Notes: a model not told the origin generated them from the sequence alone. A stretch of 64,000 nucleotides of DNA from Neorhizobium sp. NCHU2750 (GCF_003597675.1 NZ_CP030827.1:1922001-1986000); one strand, 5' to 3'; positions 19,491 to 27,750 are shown, counted from the stretch's first letter. Numbers and translations: made by a program.

Positions 19491-20417
19491 TCACCGATCG
19501 GGGACAAATGGTTTTCCGAGCGAAGCCGGCGTGTTGATGAGCGTCGTGCGGCGATTATGCGAAATGATGATCAGCACGACAATAGTTGCAACATAGGGAA
19601 GAGCAGAGAGAAGCTGCGACGGAATGGCCACCCCAATATTCTGGGCAAGCAGCTGCGCATGCAACTGGCCGATGCCGACCGCACCGAAGAGATAGCCGCC
19701 GGCCAGAACCCGCCACGGCCGCCAGGAGGCGAACACGACGAGCGCCAGCGCGATCCAGCCGCGACCGGCCGACATGTTCTCCACCCATTGCGGCGTGTAG
19801 ACGAGCGAAAGCTGCGCGCCGGCAAGCCCGGCGCAGGCGCCACCGAACAGAACGGCGAAATAGCGGGTGCGCACCACATTGATCCCGAGCGCATGGGCAG
19901 ACCCGTGATTGTCGCCGATCGCCCGGATTTTGAGACCCGTCCGGCTTCTGAACAGGAACCAGTTGATGCCGATGACGAGTGCCACCGACAGGTAAAAGAT
20001 CAGGTCTTGGCTGAAAAGCACCTTGCCGAAGAAAGGAATGTCGGAGAGAAGCGGAATGACGATCGGCTCGAGCCTGACGCCCGGCATGCCGACGAAAGCC
20101 TCGCCGAGCTGGCCCGACAGGCCGAGCCCCAGGATCGTCAGCGCCAGACCCGTCGCCACCTGGTTTGCCACCAGGGTCAGCGTCAGGAAGCCGAAGAGAA
20201 GCGAAAACAGCGCACCGCCGACAATGCCGCCAATGATGCCGAGATAGGGCGAGCCGGTCAGCTGTGCCGCGGCAAAGGCCGCCACCGCCCCCATGATCAT
20301 CATCCCCTCGACGCCGAGATTGAGCACGCCTGCCCGCTCGGTCACCAGTTCGCCGAGCGCGGCAATGACGAGAGGCGTGGATGCGGTGATGATGGTGAGA
20401 AGGATCGCTTCGAACAT
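19491..20417 (-). CDS. ABC transporter permease (nucleoside type), second subunit
   Basis: A 308-residue inner-membrane permease of the branched-chain-amino-acid/monosaccharide transporter superfamily, starting MFEAILLTIITAS with about eight helices and the conserved ELVTERAGVLNLGVEGMM segment that contacts the ATPase. Its ATG overlaps the stop of the preceding permease by one base (TGATG), so the two are coupled. It pairs with the 20417-21505 permease to form the heterodimeric membrane channel. Confidence 0.93.
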   Translation of the reverse strand: MFEAILLTIITASTPLVIAALGELVTERAGVLNLGVEGMMIMGAVAAFAAAQLTGSPYLGIIGGIVGGALFSLLFGFLTLTLVANQVATGLALTILGLGLSGQLGEAFVGMPGVRLEPIVIPLLSDIPFFGKVLFSQDLIFYLSVALVIGINWFLFRSRTGLKIRAIGDNHGSAHALGINVVRTRYFAVLFGGACAGLAGAQLSLVYTPQWVENMSAGRGWIALALVVFASWRPWRVLAGGYLFGAVGIGQLHAQLLAQNIGVAIPSQLLSALPYVATIVVLIIISHNRRTTLINTPASLGKPFVPDR

Positions 20418-21505
20418 CAGCCCTTGCCCTCCGAGCCTTTGAGAGAACCGACAATCAGTCTGATCCGGTAGTGGATCAGCGTGTCGCAGGACAGGACGAA
20501 GAACAGGATCAGACCCTGGAAGACGCGGCTCGCCTTGTCGGAAATGCCGAGCGACAGCTGCGCCGCCTCGCCGCCGAGATAGGTCAGGGCCAGCACGAAG
20601 CCCGAGGCGATGATGCCGAGCGGATTGAGTCGCCCGAGAAAGGCGACGATGATCGCTGTAAACCCGTAGCCCGGCGAGATGATCGGCTGGACATGACCGA
20701 TCGAACCGGAGACTTCCGAAATCCCGGCAAGGCCTGCCAGCGCGCCGGAGAGCAGCATCGAGAACCACACCATGCGGCGGCCCGAAAAACCGGCAAACCG
20801 CCCTGCCCGCTCAGACTGTCCGAGCACGGACACTTCGAACCCCTTGAGCATGAAGCGCATCATGAACCACAGCGCCACGGCGGCGACGATGGCAAAGACG
20901 ATTTCAAAATGCGCCCGGCCGGAACTGAGGATGGCCGGCAGCACCGCCTCGTCCTGAAAACTCTTCGTCTGCGGGAAATTGTAGCCCTGCGGGTCGCGCC
21001 ACGGCCCGCGCACCAGCCAGTCGAGAAACAGCTGGGCGATATAGACGAGCATCAGGCTCGTCAGGATTTCGTTGGTGTTGAACCGGGTCTTCAACAGCGC
21101 CGGAATGCCCGCGTAAAGCGCCCCGCCGATCATGCCCATGATCAGCATAAGGGGCAGGATGATCGGCGAATGCCATGCGGGATTGAGGACCGGCAGTATC
21201 GAGCCGGTGATCGCGCCGATCGTATACTGCCCTTCGGCGCCGATATTCCAGTTGTTGGACCGGTAGCAGACGGAAAGGCCGACCGCGATCAGGATCAGCG
21301 GCGCGGCCTTCACCGCAAGCTCATGCAACGACCAGACTTCCAATAGCGGCTCGACGAAATAGATATAGAGCGCGCCGAGCGGGCTCTGTCCGAGCAGCCA
21401 GAACATCACGCCGCCGGCGACAAGCGTCAGCACCAGTGCGATGAGCGGCGAAAGCACCGCAAACAGCGTCGACGTGCCGGCTCGTTTCTGTAGTTCAATG
21501 CGCAT
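20417..21505 (-). CDS. ABC transporter permease (nucleoside type), first subunit
   Basis: A 362-residue permease with about nine to ten helices and the motif YRSNNWNIGAEGQYTIGAI, the form usual for the first permease of nucleoside importers. Its start overlaps the 3' end of the ATPase gene by 11 bases, and its stop overlaps the second permease by one base. It forms one channel with that partner. Confidence 0.93.
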   Translation of the reverse strand: MRIELQKRAGTSTLFAVLSPLIALVLTLVAGGVMFWLLGQSPLGALYIYFVEPLLEVWSLHELAVKAAPLILIAVGLSVCYRSNNWNIGAEGQYTIGAITGSILPVLNPAWHSPIILPLMLIMGMIGGALYAGIPALLKTRFNTNEILTSLMLVYIAQLFLDWLVRGPWRDPQGYNFPQTKSFQDEAVLPAILSSGRAHFEIVFAIVAAVALWFMMRFMLKGFEVSVLGQSERAGRFAGFSGRRMVWFSMLLSGALAGLAGISEVSGSIGHVQPIISPGYGFTAIIVAFLGRLNPLGIIASGFVLALTYLGGEAAQLSLGISDKASRVFQGLILFFVLSCDTLIHYRIRLIVGSLKGSEGKG

Positions 21506-23090
21506 GTGCGCCCTCCGGAGTGGACGGGGCGGTATCGAGCCCGGAATGGCTTTCGTGAATGCCGCCCATCAACAGGCCGATCTGTTCGAGCGTCAGTTCG
21601 CCCGCCGGATAGGGCTCGGACAGTTTGCCGTCGGAAATCACGGCAATCGTCGTGGCGATTTCGAAGATCTCATCGAGATCCTGGCTGATCACGATCACCG
21701 CCGATCCGGCTCTTGCCAGATCGACCAGTGCCTGGCGGATACGGCTTGCCGCCCCCGCATCGACGCCCCAGGTCGGCTGGTTGACGACCATGACGGAAGG
21801 CTGGCGATCGAGTTCGCGGCCGACGATGAACTTCTGCAGGTTGCCGCCGGAAAGCGATCCGGCCGAGGGATCGTCGCCGCTCTTTCTGACGTCCATAGCC
21901 GAACAGATGCGTCGCGAAGCTGAAAGGATCGCATCGCGCCTGAGAACCGACAGAAACCCGCCAGCCAGAAACGCTTTCTTGTCGGAGGCGGCGCGCGCCA
22001 GAAGCAGATTGTCGGAAAGCGGCAGCGCCGGAACGGCCGCATGGCCATGCCGCTCCTCGGGTACGAAACCTGCGCCGAGAAGCCGCCGCGCGTTGATCCT
22101 CAGCCGCCCGACCGGCTTGCCGCGCAGCCGAATGCCGTCATTGTCGGAGATCGGGTATTCACCCGACAGCGCATCGAAGAGTTCCGACTGGCCGTTGCCG
22201 GCAATACCGGCGATCGCCAGCACCTCCCCGGCATGGACCTTGAGCGAGATATCCTTCAGCGATACGGCAAACGGCGTGCGCGACGAGACCGACACAGTGT
22301 CGACCTCGATCAGCACCTCGCCCGCCTCGGCAAGGCCCTCGCGCTTCACTTCCGCCACTTCGCTGCCGACCATCATCCGGGCGAGCGATGCCGGCGTCTC
22401 CTGTTTCGGATCGCAGGCCCCCGTCACCTTGCCGTGGCGCAGCACGGTAGCGCGGTCGCAGATGCGCCGGACTTCCTCCAGGCGATGGCTGATATAGAGA
22501 ACCGAGCGCCCCTCGGCTTTCAGCCGCATCAGCGTCTCGAACAGGCGTTCGGCCTCTTGCGGCGTCAACACCGAGGTGGGTTCGTCGAGAATGATCAGCT
22601 TCGGGTTTTGCAGAAGCGCCCGGATGATCTCGATGCGCTGGCGTTCGCCGACCGAAAGATCGGCCACATGGGCCGAAGGGTCGAGCGGCAGGCCGTAAGC
22701 TCTTGAAACGGTCGCCGTCTCCTCGGCGATCTTGGCAAGCGGCGTGCCCGGATCGAGCGACAGCGCGATGTTTTCGGCGACCGTCAGCGCCTCGAACAGC
22801 GAGAAGTGCTGGAAAACCATGCCGACGCCGATCTTGCGCGCGGCACCGGGAGAGGAAATCTGGACCGGGTTGCCCTCCCAGGAAATCGTCCCGGATGTCG
22901 GCTGCAATACGCCGAACAGCATTTTCACCAGTGTCGATTTACCCGCGCCGTTTTCACCCAGCAGCGCATGGATTTCGCCGTGTCCAATGTCGAGATCGAT
23001 CTCGTTGCAGGCCGCAAAGCTGCCGAAGAGTTTCGTCACTCCTCGCACAGACAATAGCGGGCTTGCCTCAGCGCCCTCGGAAACCGTCAC
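21495..23090 (-). CDS. ABC transporter ATP-binding protein with two ABC domains (nucleoside/sugar type)
   Basis: A 531-residue protein with two fused ATPase domains, as in ribose- and nucleoside-type importers. The first domain has Walker A GENGAGKS at residues 45-52 and signature LSVGERQR; the second has the degenerate Walker A GIAGNGQSE typical of this class and signature LSGGNLQKF. The start is a GTG with AGGGGG five bases upstream. First gene of the operon ATPase - permease - permease - binding protein, with overlaps between the first three. The operon promoter should lie in 23091-23256, where I see no clear box. Confidence 0.94.
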   Translation of the reverse strand: MTVSEGAEASPLLSVRGVTKLFGSFAACNEIDLDIGHGEIHALLGENGAGKSTLVKMLFGVLQPTSGTISWEGNPVQISSPGAARKIGVGMVFQHFSLFEALTVAENIALSLDPGTPLAKIAEETATVSRAYGLPLDPSAHVADLSVGERQRIEIIRALLQNPKLIILDEPTSVLTPQEAERLFETLMRLKAEGRSVLYISHRLEEVRRICDRATVLRHGKVTGACDPKQETPASLARMMVGSEVAEVKREGLAEAGEVLIEVDTVSVSSRTPFAVSLKDISLKVHAGEVLAIAGIAGNGQSELFDALSGEYPISDNDGIRLRGKPVGRLRINARRLLGAGFVPEERHGHAAVPALPLSDNLLLARAASDKKAFLAGGFLSVLRRDAILSASRRICSAMDVRKSGDDPSAGSLSGGNLQKFIVGRELDRQPSVMVVNQPTWGVDAGAASRIRQALVDLARAGSAVIVISQDLDEIFEIATTIAVISDGKLSEPYPAGELTLEQIGLLMGGIHESHSGLDTAPSTPEGAHAH

Positions 23091-23256
23091 GGAACCCCCT
23101 TTTATATGCAGTACCGTCCGTTGCAGCGCTGCATCTGCTTTCGTTTATTGAAATGAATTGGCAGCCACCCGGATTTTTGCGGGCAGCCGCTTGATATTGA
23201 TACCGTTTTTGCAGACTTCCACAACATCAAAGAAAGAGTGGCATGCGTCCGGTCGC

Positions 23257-23985
23257 CTATTTTCCAAGATCGGGAAAAAGCTGCAGCACGCCGCCGATGC
23301 AATAAAGATAAATACCGCTGATCACCACGCCCCAGATCACCCAGTCGGGGGACTGGAAATGCAGGAGCAGCGAATAGCCACCGAGCGCGCACCAGATCAG
23401 GCAGATGCCGAGATTGAGCGGCCGCAGGCGCTTGACGCGCACGGGATGGAGAAAATTGATCGGCAGGAAGGTCAAGACCACCGAGACCGAGACGACGATC
23501 AACGCCGTCGTCGCACTCGCATCGATGACGAACAGGGTAAACACGACCATGTTCCAGACGACAGGAAAGCCGGAAAAGAAATATTCGTCCGTCTTCATGC
23601 CCATGTCGGCATAGTAGATCGCACTCGACACGACGATCGCACCGGCCGCGAAAAACGACCATGGCTCGCCGATCATGCCGCTCTGGTAGAGCGCAAAGGC
23701 CGGCAGAAGCACATAGGTCACATAGTCGATGATGTTGTCGAGCGTATCACCGGACCAGTTGGGCAGAACTTCCTTGACCTTCACCTTGCGCGCGATCGGC
23801 CCGTCGATGCCGTCGACAAGCAATGCCAGCCCGAGCCACCAGAACATGTCGACGAACCGGTGTTCGGCCGCAGCAACCACGCCGAGAAAAGCCAGAAAAG
23901 ATCCCGATGCCGTCAGCAGATGGACGGAGAACGCGCGAATTTCCGCATAGGGCACGGCCCGATAATTGAAGATTCGTCTGAACAC
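23257..23985 (-). CDS. pcs: phosphatidylcholine synthase
   Basis: A 242-residue integral membrane enzyme condensing CDP-diacylglycerol with free choline to phosphatidylcholine, a pathway characteristic of rhizobia and relatives that host-derived choline feeds. The CDP-alcohol phosphotransferase motif is seen as D61-G62-x2-A65-R66 ... G79-x3-D83-x3-D87; the longer gap between R66 and G79 is normal for Pcs. About seven to eight helices are predicted by eye. The start is a GTG preceded by AGGCAGGG. It is divergent from the UbiH-type gene. Confidence 0.95.
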   Translation of the reverse strand: MFRRIFNYRAVPYAEIRAFSVHLLTASGSFLAFLGVVAAAEHRFVDMFWWLGLALLVDGIDGPIARKVKVKEVLPNWSGDTLDNIIDYVTYVLLPAFALYQSGMIGEPWSFFAAGAIVVSSAIYYADMGMKTDEYFFSGFPVVWNMVVFTLFVIDASATTALIVVSVSVVLTFLPINFLHPVRVKRLRPLNLGICLIWCALGGYSLLLHFQSPDWVIWGVVISGIYLYCIGGVLQLFPDLGK

Positions 23986-24161
23986 GCGCCCGCCCTGCCT
24001 TTTTTCTGCCTGTCGGATATGCTGCGAATCCTCATATATTGCAACCGGTAGCCTGCTGCCTCACGGGTTTTGCACCGCTAACGCCGATCATTTTTTAGCC
24101 TGCTTCTTTTCCGTGGATCGCAGCCGTCTTCCGCACTACATAGACGTCAATCAGGAATTGG

Positions 24162-25397
24162 ATGAGGCACATGCAGCATTACGAGATCGCGATCGTCGGT
24201 GGTGGGCTGGCAGGTTCGGTGGCAGCCCTTGCTCTTGGCAGGGCCGGGCGAAAGGTCTGCCTCGTCGCAGCTCCCGTGACCGGAGACGACGGCCGCACGA
24301 CGGCGCTGATGGACCAGTCGGTGCGCTATCTCGAACGGCTTGGCATCTGGGACAGGATCGCCCCCTCGACAGCAGCCCTGTCGATCATGCAGATCCTCGA
24401 CGGCACGAACCGCCTGCTGCGTGCCCCGCCGGCACAATTCCGCGCTAGCGACATCAGCCTCGCCGCCTTCGGCTACAACATTCCCAACAAGGCGCTGGCC
24501 GAAGTGCTGGATACGGCACTTGCCGCAGAACCCAATGTCACGCGCATCGCAGAGACCGTCGCAAGCGTGGCTGTCTCGACCGACAAGGTGTCAATCTCGA
24601 CGGCCGACGGCGAAATCATCGAGGCGGATTTCGTCATCGGCGCCGATGGCCGCAAGTCGATCACCCGCGAAGCTGCCGGCATCGGCGTCAAGACATGGTC
24701 CTACCCCCAATCGGCCGTGGTGCTGATTTTCAGCCACACCCTGCCGCATGGCAACGTCTCCACCGAATTCCACACCGAAAGCGGTCCCTTCACCCAGGTG
24801 CCGCTGCCCGGTTCCCGTTCGTCTCTCGTCTGGGTCGTGCGCCCGGAAGAGGCAGCCCGTCTCGTCGCCCTACCCCTGGACGAACTGTCGGCGACGGTCG
24901 AGACCCGCATGCAGTCGCTGCTCGGCAAGGTCACCGTCGAGAGACAGGCACAGGCCTGGCCGCTGTCGAGCATGATGGCCGAGCGCTTCGGTTCCGGCCG
25001 CGTCGCCCTGATCGGCGAGGCCGCCCACGCCTTCCCGCCGATCGGCGCGCAGGGCCTCAACCTGTCGCTCAGAGACAGCATGACGCTTGCCGATCTCCTC
25101 TCCGCCACCCGCGACAAGGCCATCCCCGCCGATGCCGGCGACCGCTACAACAGGCGCCGGCGCGTCGACGTGATGAGCCGCACCGTCAGCGTCGATCTGT
25201 TGAACCGCTCGCTTCTGTCCGATTTCCTGCCGGTGCAGATGGTCCGCACCGCTGGTATCCATGTGCTGAACGCCGTCTCGCCCTTGCGCAACGTGCTGAT
25301 GCAGGAAGGCGTGGAGCCCGGCCGTGGCGTCAAGAACCTCGTCATGGGACTGGGCAAGGGCCTGAAAGCCGGCCTGAAGCAGCAGATCCGACGCTAG
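24162..25397 (+). CDS. UbiH/UbiF-family FAD-dependent hydroxylase
   Basis: A 411-residue flavoprotein monooxygenase of the ubiquinone-ring hydroxylase family. The N-terminal FAD loop is IVGGGLAGS, the DG motif is FVIGADGRKS near residue 165, and the GD motif region reads ALIGEAAHAFPPIGAQGLN, where the usual GD is GE. It probably hydroxylates the ubiquinone ring, though relatives act on other aromatics. The ATG at 24162 has AGGA six bases upstream; a second ATG three codons later is also possible. Single gene between divergent pcs and convergent ccdA. Confidence 0.82.
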   Translation: MRHMQHYEIAIVGGGLAGSVAALALGRAGRKVCLVAAPVTGDDGRTTALMDQSVRYLERLGIWDRIAPSTAALSIMQILDGTNRLLRAPPAQFRASDISLAAFGYNIPNKALAEVLDTALAAEPNVTRIAETVASVAVSTDKVSISTADGEIIEADFVIGADGRKSITREAAGIGVKTWSYPQSAVVLIFSHTLPHGNVSTEFHTESGPFTQVPLPGSRSSLVWVVRPEEAARLVALPLDELSATVETRMQSLLGKVTVERQAQAWPLSSMMAERFGSGRVALIGEAAHAFPPIGAQGLNLSLRDSMTLADLLSATRDKAIPADAGDRYNRRRRVDVMSRTVSVDLLNRSLLSDFLPVQMVRTAGIHVLNAVSPLRNVLMQEGVEPGRGVKNLVMGLGKGLKAGLKQQIRR

Positions 25398-25413
25398 AAT
25401 CGCCTGAGGACAA

Positions 25414-26160
25414 TCAGCCGATCTGCATCAGGATCGGAAAGGTTTCCTGGAACCAGATCGCCGCCGAGCTGACGAAGCCGAAGATGAAGGCGAGCCCGGT
25501 GACGATCAGAAACGCGCCCATCACCTTCTCGACCGTACCGAGATGGCGGCGGAACCGCGTCAAGAACCGCATGAACATGCCCGAAAACCCGGCTGCGATC
25601 CAGAACGGCACGGCAAGGCCCAGCGAATAGATGGCAAGCAGCGCCGCCCCCTCGCCCACCGTATCGCGCGAGGCCGCCACGCCGAGGATCGCGCCGAGTA
25701 CCGGCCCGATACAGGGCGTCCAGCCGAAGGCGAAGGCAAGCCCCATCAGATAGGCACCCGACAGCGTCGCCGGCCGGCCCGACGACTGGAACCGCGCTTC
25801 CCGCGACAGAAAACCTATCCGCAGCAGCCCGAGAAAATTCAGACCCATGACGATGATGATCAGCCCGCCGATCTTCGACAACAGATCGAGATGTTGGCGA
25901 AGCAGCACGCCGATCGTCGATGCGCCCGCGCCCAGCATGACGAACACGGTCGCAAAACCGAGCGTGAAGAACACCGCCGAACGCAGGACCGCCGCCCGCG
26001 CCGGTGCGGCCTGCTCCGCCGACTGGCCGCGGAACTGATCGACGGAAATGCCCGCCATGTAACAGAGATAGGGCGGCACCAATGGCAGCACGCAGGGCGA
26101 CAGGAAGGACAGCGTCCCCGCGATCAATGCGGTAAAGATGGAAATTTCTGCAATCGACAC
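25414..26160 (-). CDS. ccdA: CcdA-type cytochrome c biogenesis / thiol-disulfide transmembrane protein
   Basis: A 248-residue membrane protein of the CcdA/DsbD-beta family with six or so helices. It carries reductant across the inner membrane for cytochrome c maturation or periplasmic thiol reduction. The redox cysteines are visible in SFLSPCVLPLVPPYL near the N-terminus and FGWTPCIGPVLGAIL in the fourth helix. The start is a GTG with GGAG eight bases upstream. It ends 17 bases from the convergent UbiH-type gene. No thioredoxin-like partner is adjacent. Confidence 0.92.
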   Translation of the reverse strand: MSIAEISIFTALIAGTLSFLSPCVLPLVPPYLCYMAGISVDQFRGQSAEQAAPARAAVLRSAVFFTLGFATVFVMLGAGASTIGVLLRQHLDLLSKIGGLIIIVMGLNFLGLLRIGFLSREARFQSSGRPATLSGAYLMGLAFAFGWTPCIGPVLGAILGVAASRDTVGEGAALLAIYSLGLAVPFWIAAGFSGMFMRFLTRFRRHLGTVEKVMGAFLIVTGLAFIFGFVSSAAIWFQETFPILMQIG

Positions 26161-26359
26161 GCATTCACTCCGGTCGTGAGGCTGCCATCCTTCCGGCAGA
26201 CCTCGATGAAACCGCCATTAGGGGCAGTCAGGCACGCCGGCCATCTGCGGCCAGCGACGCGGCACGGCGCTGTAGCGCCGAATGCCCAACGATGCCAATC
26301 ACCTTTTACCGGTTCATGCGAAAAGGGTCTGACGACGCCTTTTTTGCTGTTTTAGCGGG

Positions 26360-26388
26360 TTGACCGCAAGATGTGACCTGCATATGTA
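26360..26388 (+). promoter_or_regulatory. sigma70-type promoter of tRNA-Lys
   Basis: TTGACC (26360-26365), a 17-base spacer and TATGTA (26383-26388). The predicted start is about 30 bases before the mature tRNA. The rest of the 26161-26426 gap shows no gene. Confidence 0.7.
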
Positions 26389-26426
26389 TCGCGCACTTTC
26401 GAAGAGCGCCCCGGCGCCAATGGTGA

Positions 26427-26502
26427 GAGAGCATAGCTCAGCCGGTAGAGCAACTGACTTTTAATCAGTAGGTCCAGGGTTCGAATCCCTGTGCTCTCAC
26501 CA
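26427..26502 (+). tRNA. tRNA-Lys (anticodon TTT)
   Basis: A 76-base tRNA. The acceptor stem GAGAGCA pairs perfectly with TGCTCTC, followed by A and an encoded CCA. The D arm contains GCTCAG...GGTAGAGC, the anticodon stem ACTGA/TCAGT encloses loop CTTTTAA with anticodon TTT at 26460-26462, and the T arm contains GGTTCGAATCC. The 3' end is not repeated downstream, so I see no integrated element at it. Confidence 0.98.
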
Positions 26503-26755
26503 CGAAAGCGATGTCAGCCTAGACATTATCGGCAACGATCTGCCCCTAAGACATAGCTAACAAGCTCGCGGCGAACGGGTTGTGAACTCCACCGCTTGAG
26601 TTCGGCACCTTATTTCCACAAGCCTTCAATTTGCGAAATCAGATAAATCACTTCGTAAGAGGCGGCTTGTAAACATCCGGTGATGACGCAGAAACACACT
26701 GTTGCATTTCTTTTATTTCACCAGGCATTTCCCATTTAGGCTGATGACCACCAGA
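26503..26755. other. gap downstream of tRNA-Lys
   Basis: About 250 bases, more AT-rich than the flanking genes, with no supported gene. It ends at the EcfG-type promoter of the first small membrane protein gene. Confidence 0.4.
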
Positions 26756-26780
26756 GGAACATCTTCCGGGCTTCAGTGTT
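26756..26780 (+). promoter_or_regulatory. EcfG/RpoE2-type stress promoter of the 41-residue gene
   Basis: GGAAC (26756-26760), exactly 17 bases, then GTT (26778-26780). This fits the consensus of the alphaproteobacterial general stress sigma factor (GGAAC-N16/17-GTT, also written GGAAC-N18-TT). The ribosome site begins 11 bases after GTT. Confidence 0.65.
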
Positions 26781-26802
26781 ATCTCCGCCTAAGGAGTTTT
26801 CG

Positions 26803-26928
26803 ATGCGATTCATTTTTGTCGTTCTGATCTGTTCGGTGCTGAGCATTCTGGTGTTCAAATATATGAACCAGACGCTCGGCGATCAGCAACTCATGGCCTC
26901 GCCGGATGAGTGGTCGGCCAAGAGCTGA
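26803..26928 (+). CDS. 41-residue single-pass membrane protein
   Basis: A very small gene with an ideal ribosome site, AAGGAG six bases before the ATG. The product starts MRFIFVVLICSVLSILVF, one transmembrane helix over roughly residues 2-19, followed by a short polar tail rich in Q, D, E and S that ends SPDEWSAKS. I recognise no family. It has its own GGAAC-N17-GTT promoter and is followed after 69 bases by a second small membrane-protein gene built in the same way. A stress-related membrane microprotein is the natural inference; no function can be named. Confidence 0.65.
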   Translation: MRFIFVVLICSVLSILVFKYMNQTLGDQQLMASPDEWSAKS

Positions 26929-26948
26929 CGTGCAACGGCTGACCATCC

Positions 26949-26973
26949 GGAACATTTGCACGGCCGAAGTGTT
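26949..26973 (+). promoter_or_regulatory. EcfG/RpoE2-type stress promoter of the 58-residue gene
   Basis: GGAAC (26949-26953), 17 bases, GTT (26971-26973). The geometry is almost the same as at 26756: the ribosome site starts 12 bases after GTT. It lies between the two small genes, so the second gene can be expressed on its own. Confidence 0.65.
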
Positions 26974-26997
26974 CTCCTGTTTCCAAGGAGAGACCGG

Positions 26998-27174
26998 ATG
27001 CGAAACAGCCCACTGGTGATTTTCCTGATTGCTCTGATCATCGGCGCCTCGATCGTCACCTTTGCTACTCCAAGGCCGGCACCGGCATCGATCGCCAAGT
27101 CTGATCGTCTTGCCGGCGCAAAGTCCCAGATAGCCTTCCTCCCCGAGCGATTTGGCGTCGCAAGCGGCGGGTGA
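26998..27174 (+). CDS. 58-residue single-pass membrane protein
   Basis: A small gene with AAGGAG seven bases before its ATG at 26998. Frame-extended starts upstream overlap the promoter and are rejected. The product begins MRNSPLVIFLIALIIGASIV, a helix spanning about residues 5-21, then a Pro/Ala-rich linker and a polar C-terminal tail. The helix could also be an uncleaved or cleaved signal sequence (AxA is present in the PAPAS region), so a periplasmic product is possible. No family recognised. A hairpin CGGCCT-GGCT-AGGCCG begins nine bases after the stop. Confidence 0.65.
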   Translation: MRNSPLVIFLIALIIGASIVTFATPRPAPASIAKSDRLAGAKSQIAFLPERFGVASGG

Positions 27175-27175
27175 T

Positions 27176-27201
27176 CGTCAATCGGCCTGGCTAGGCCGAC
27201 G
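27176..27201 (+). terminator. hairpin after the two small membrane-protein genes
   Basis: CGGCCT/AGGCCG stem with a GGCT loop at 27183-27198, with a further TCGT/ACGA pairing outside it. There is no U-tract, so termination is only plausible. Confidence 0.35.
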
Positions 27202-27240
27202 ATGATCGGTGGCTCGCCACCTGCCCGGCATGTCCGAAAT

Positions 27241-27264
27241 GGAACTCTTTAAGGAATGGCAGTT
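27241..27264 (+). promoter_or_regulatory. possible orphan EcfG-type promoter
   Basis: GGAAC (27241-27245), 16 bases, GTT (27262-27264); read as GGAAC-N18-TT it also fits. Seven bases later is a 13-base palindrome GTGCCC-T-GGGCAC (27272-27284). No convincing plus-strand gene follows before the oppositely oriented DUF6074-like gene, so it may drive a short RNA or be chance. Confidence 0.3.
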
Positions 27265-27396
27265 TGCTAAAGTGCCCTGGGCACCAGCAGAAACGGCATC
27301 TGAACGGCGGTCGACGCCCTTCGCCCCGAAGTGTCTTCGCGACGGAGAATGATGCGGCCTATAACTACGGTCACGGGCCGCATCGCGACGAAAATA

Positions 27397-27651
27397 TCAA
27401 TACGCGGAGGCGTCGCGGCCTTCCTCGGCAAATGCATACTGCAGTTCCATCTGCACCGCATTCATGAAAAGCGCGGCCTGATGGCGGATTTCGTCTTCGT
27501 CTACACCCTGCGCCCGGAACCCCTGCGCAAACTGTGCCATTTCCGAACGCCAGAATCGGTTTGCTTCCTCACCATGAAGACGCTGGAGAGCGTCGGCGCA
27601 TCGCCTTACATCGGCGGTCCGCCTGTCGGCGGGGAACTGCAACAGTGTCAT
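27397..27651 (-). CDS. DUF6074-like small protein
   Basis: An 84-residue soluble, largely helical protein. The start QFPADRRTADVRRCADAL, the central GEEANRFWRSEM and the late ALFMNAVQMEL segments match my memory of DUF6074, a family of short rhizobial proteins of unknown function. GGAG lies five bases before the ATG. The plus-strand frame over the same bases has poor composition and is rejected. An EcfG-type promoter on the minus strand is centred about 85 bases upstream, placing the gene in the same predicted stress locus as the two small membrane proteins. Confidence 0.65.
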   Translation of the reverse strand: MTLLQFPADRRTADVRRCADALQRLHGEEANRFWRSEMAQFAQGFRAQGVDEDEIRHQAALFMNAVQMELQYAFAEEGRDASAY

Positions 27652-27725
27652 GCCATCTCCATATTACTGGGGTCGAATCACCCCGATATGAATGCACCTT
27701 CGACGCTAGACCTTCACAATTGGTG

Positions 27726-27750
27726 AACCCGCCGAAAACGTTATGGTTCC
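27726..27750 (-). promoter_or_regulatory. EcfG/RpoE2-type stress promoter of the DUF6074-like gene
   Basis: On the minus strand GGAAC (27750-27746), 17 bases, GTT (27728-27726). It points toward the DUF6074-like gene, 75 bases from its start codon. Same spacing as the promoters at 26756 and 26949. Confidence 0.6.

Noticed and set aside
27331..27726. Plus-strand frame over the DUF6074-like gene
   Set aside because: Its ribosome site is poor and the product has no family resemblance, while the minus-strand product has motifs, GGAG and an EcfG-type promoter.
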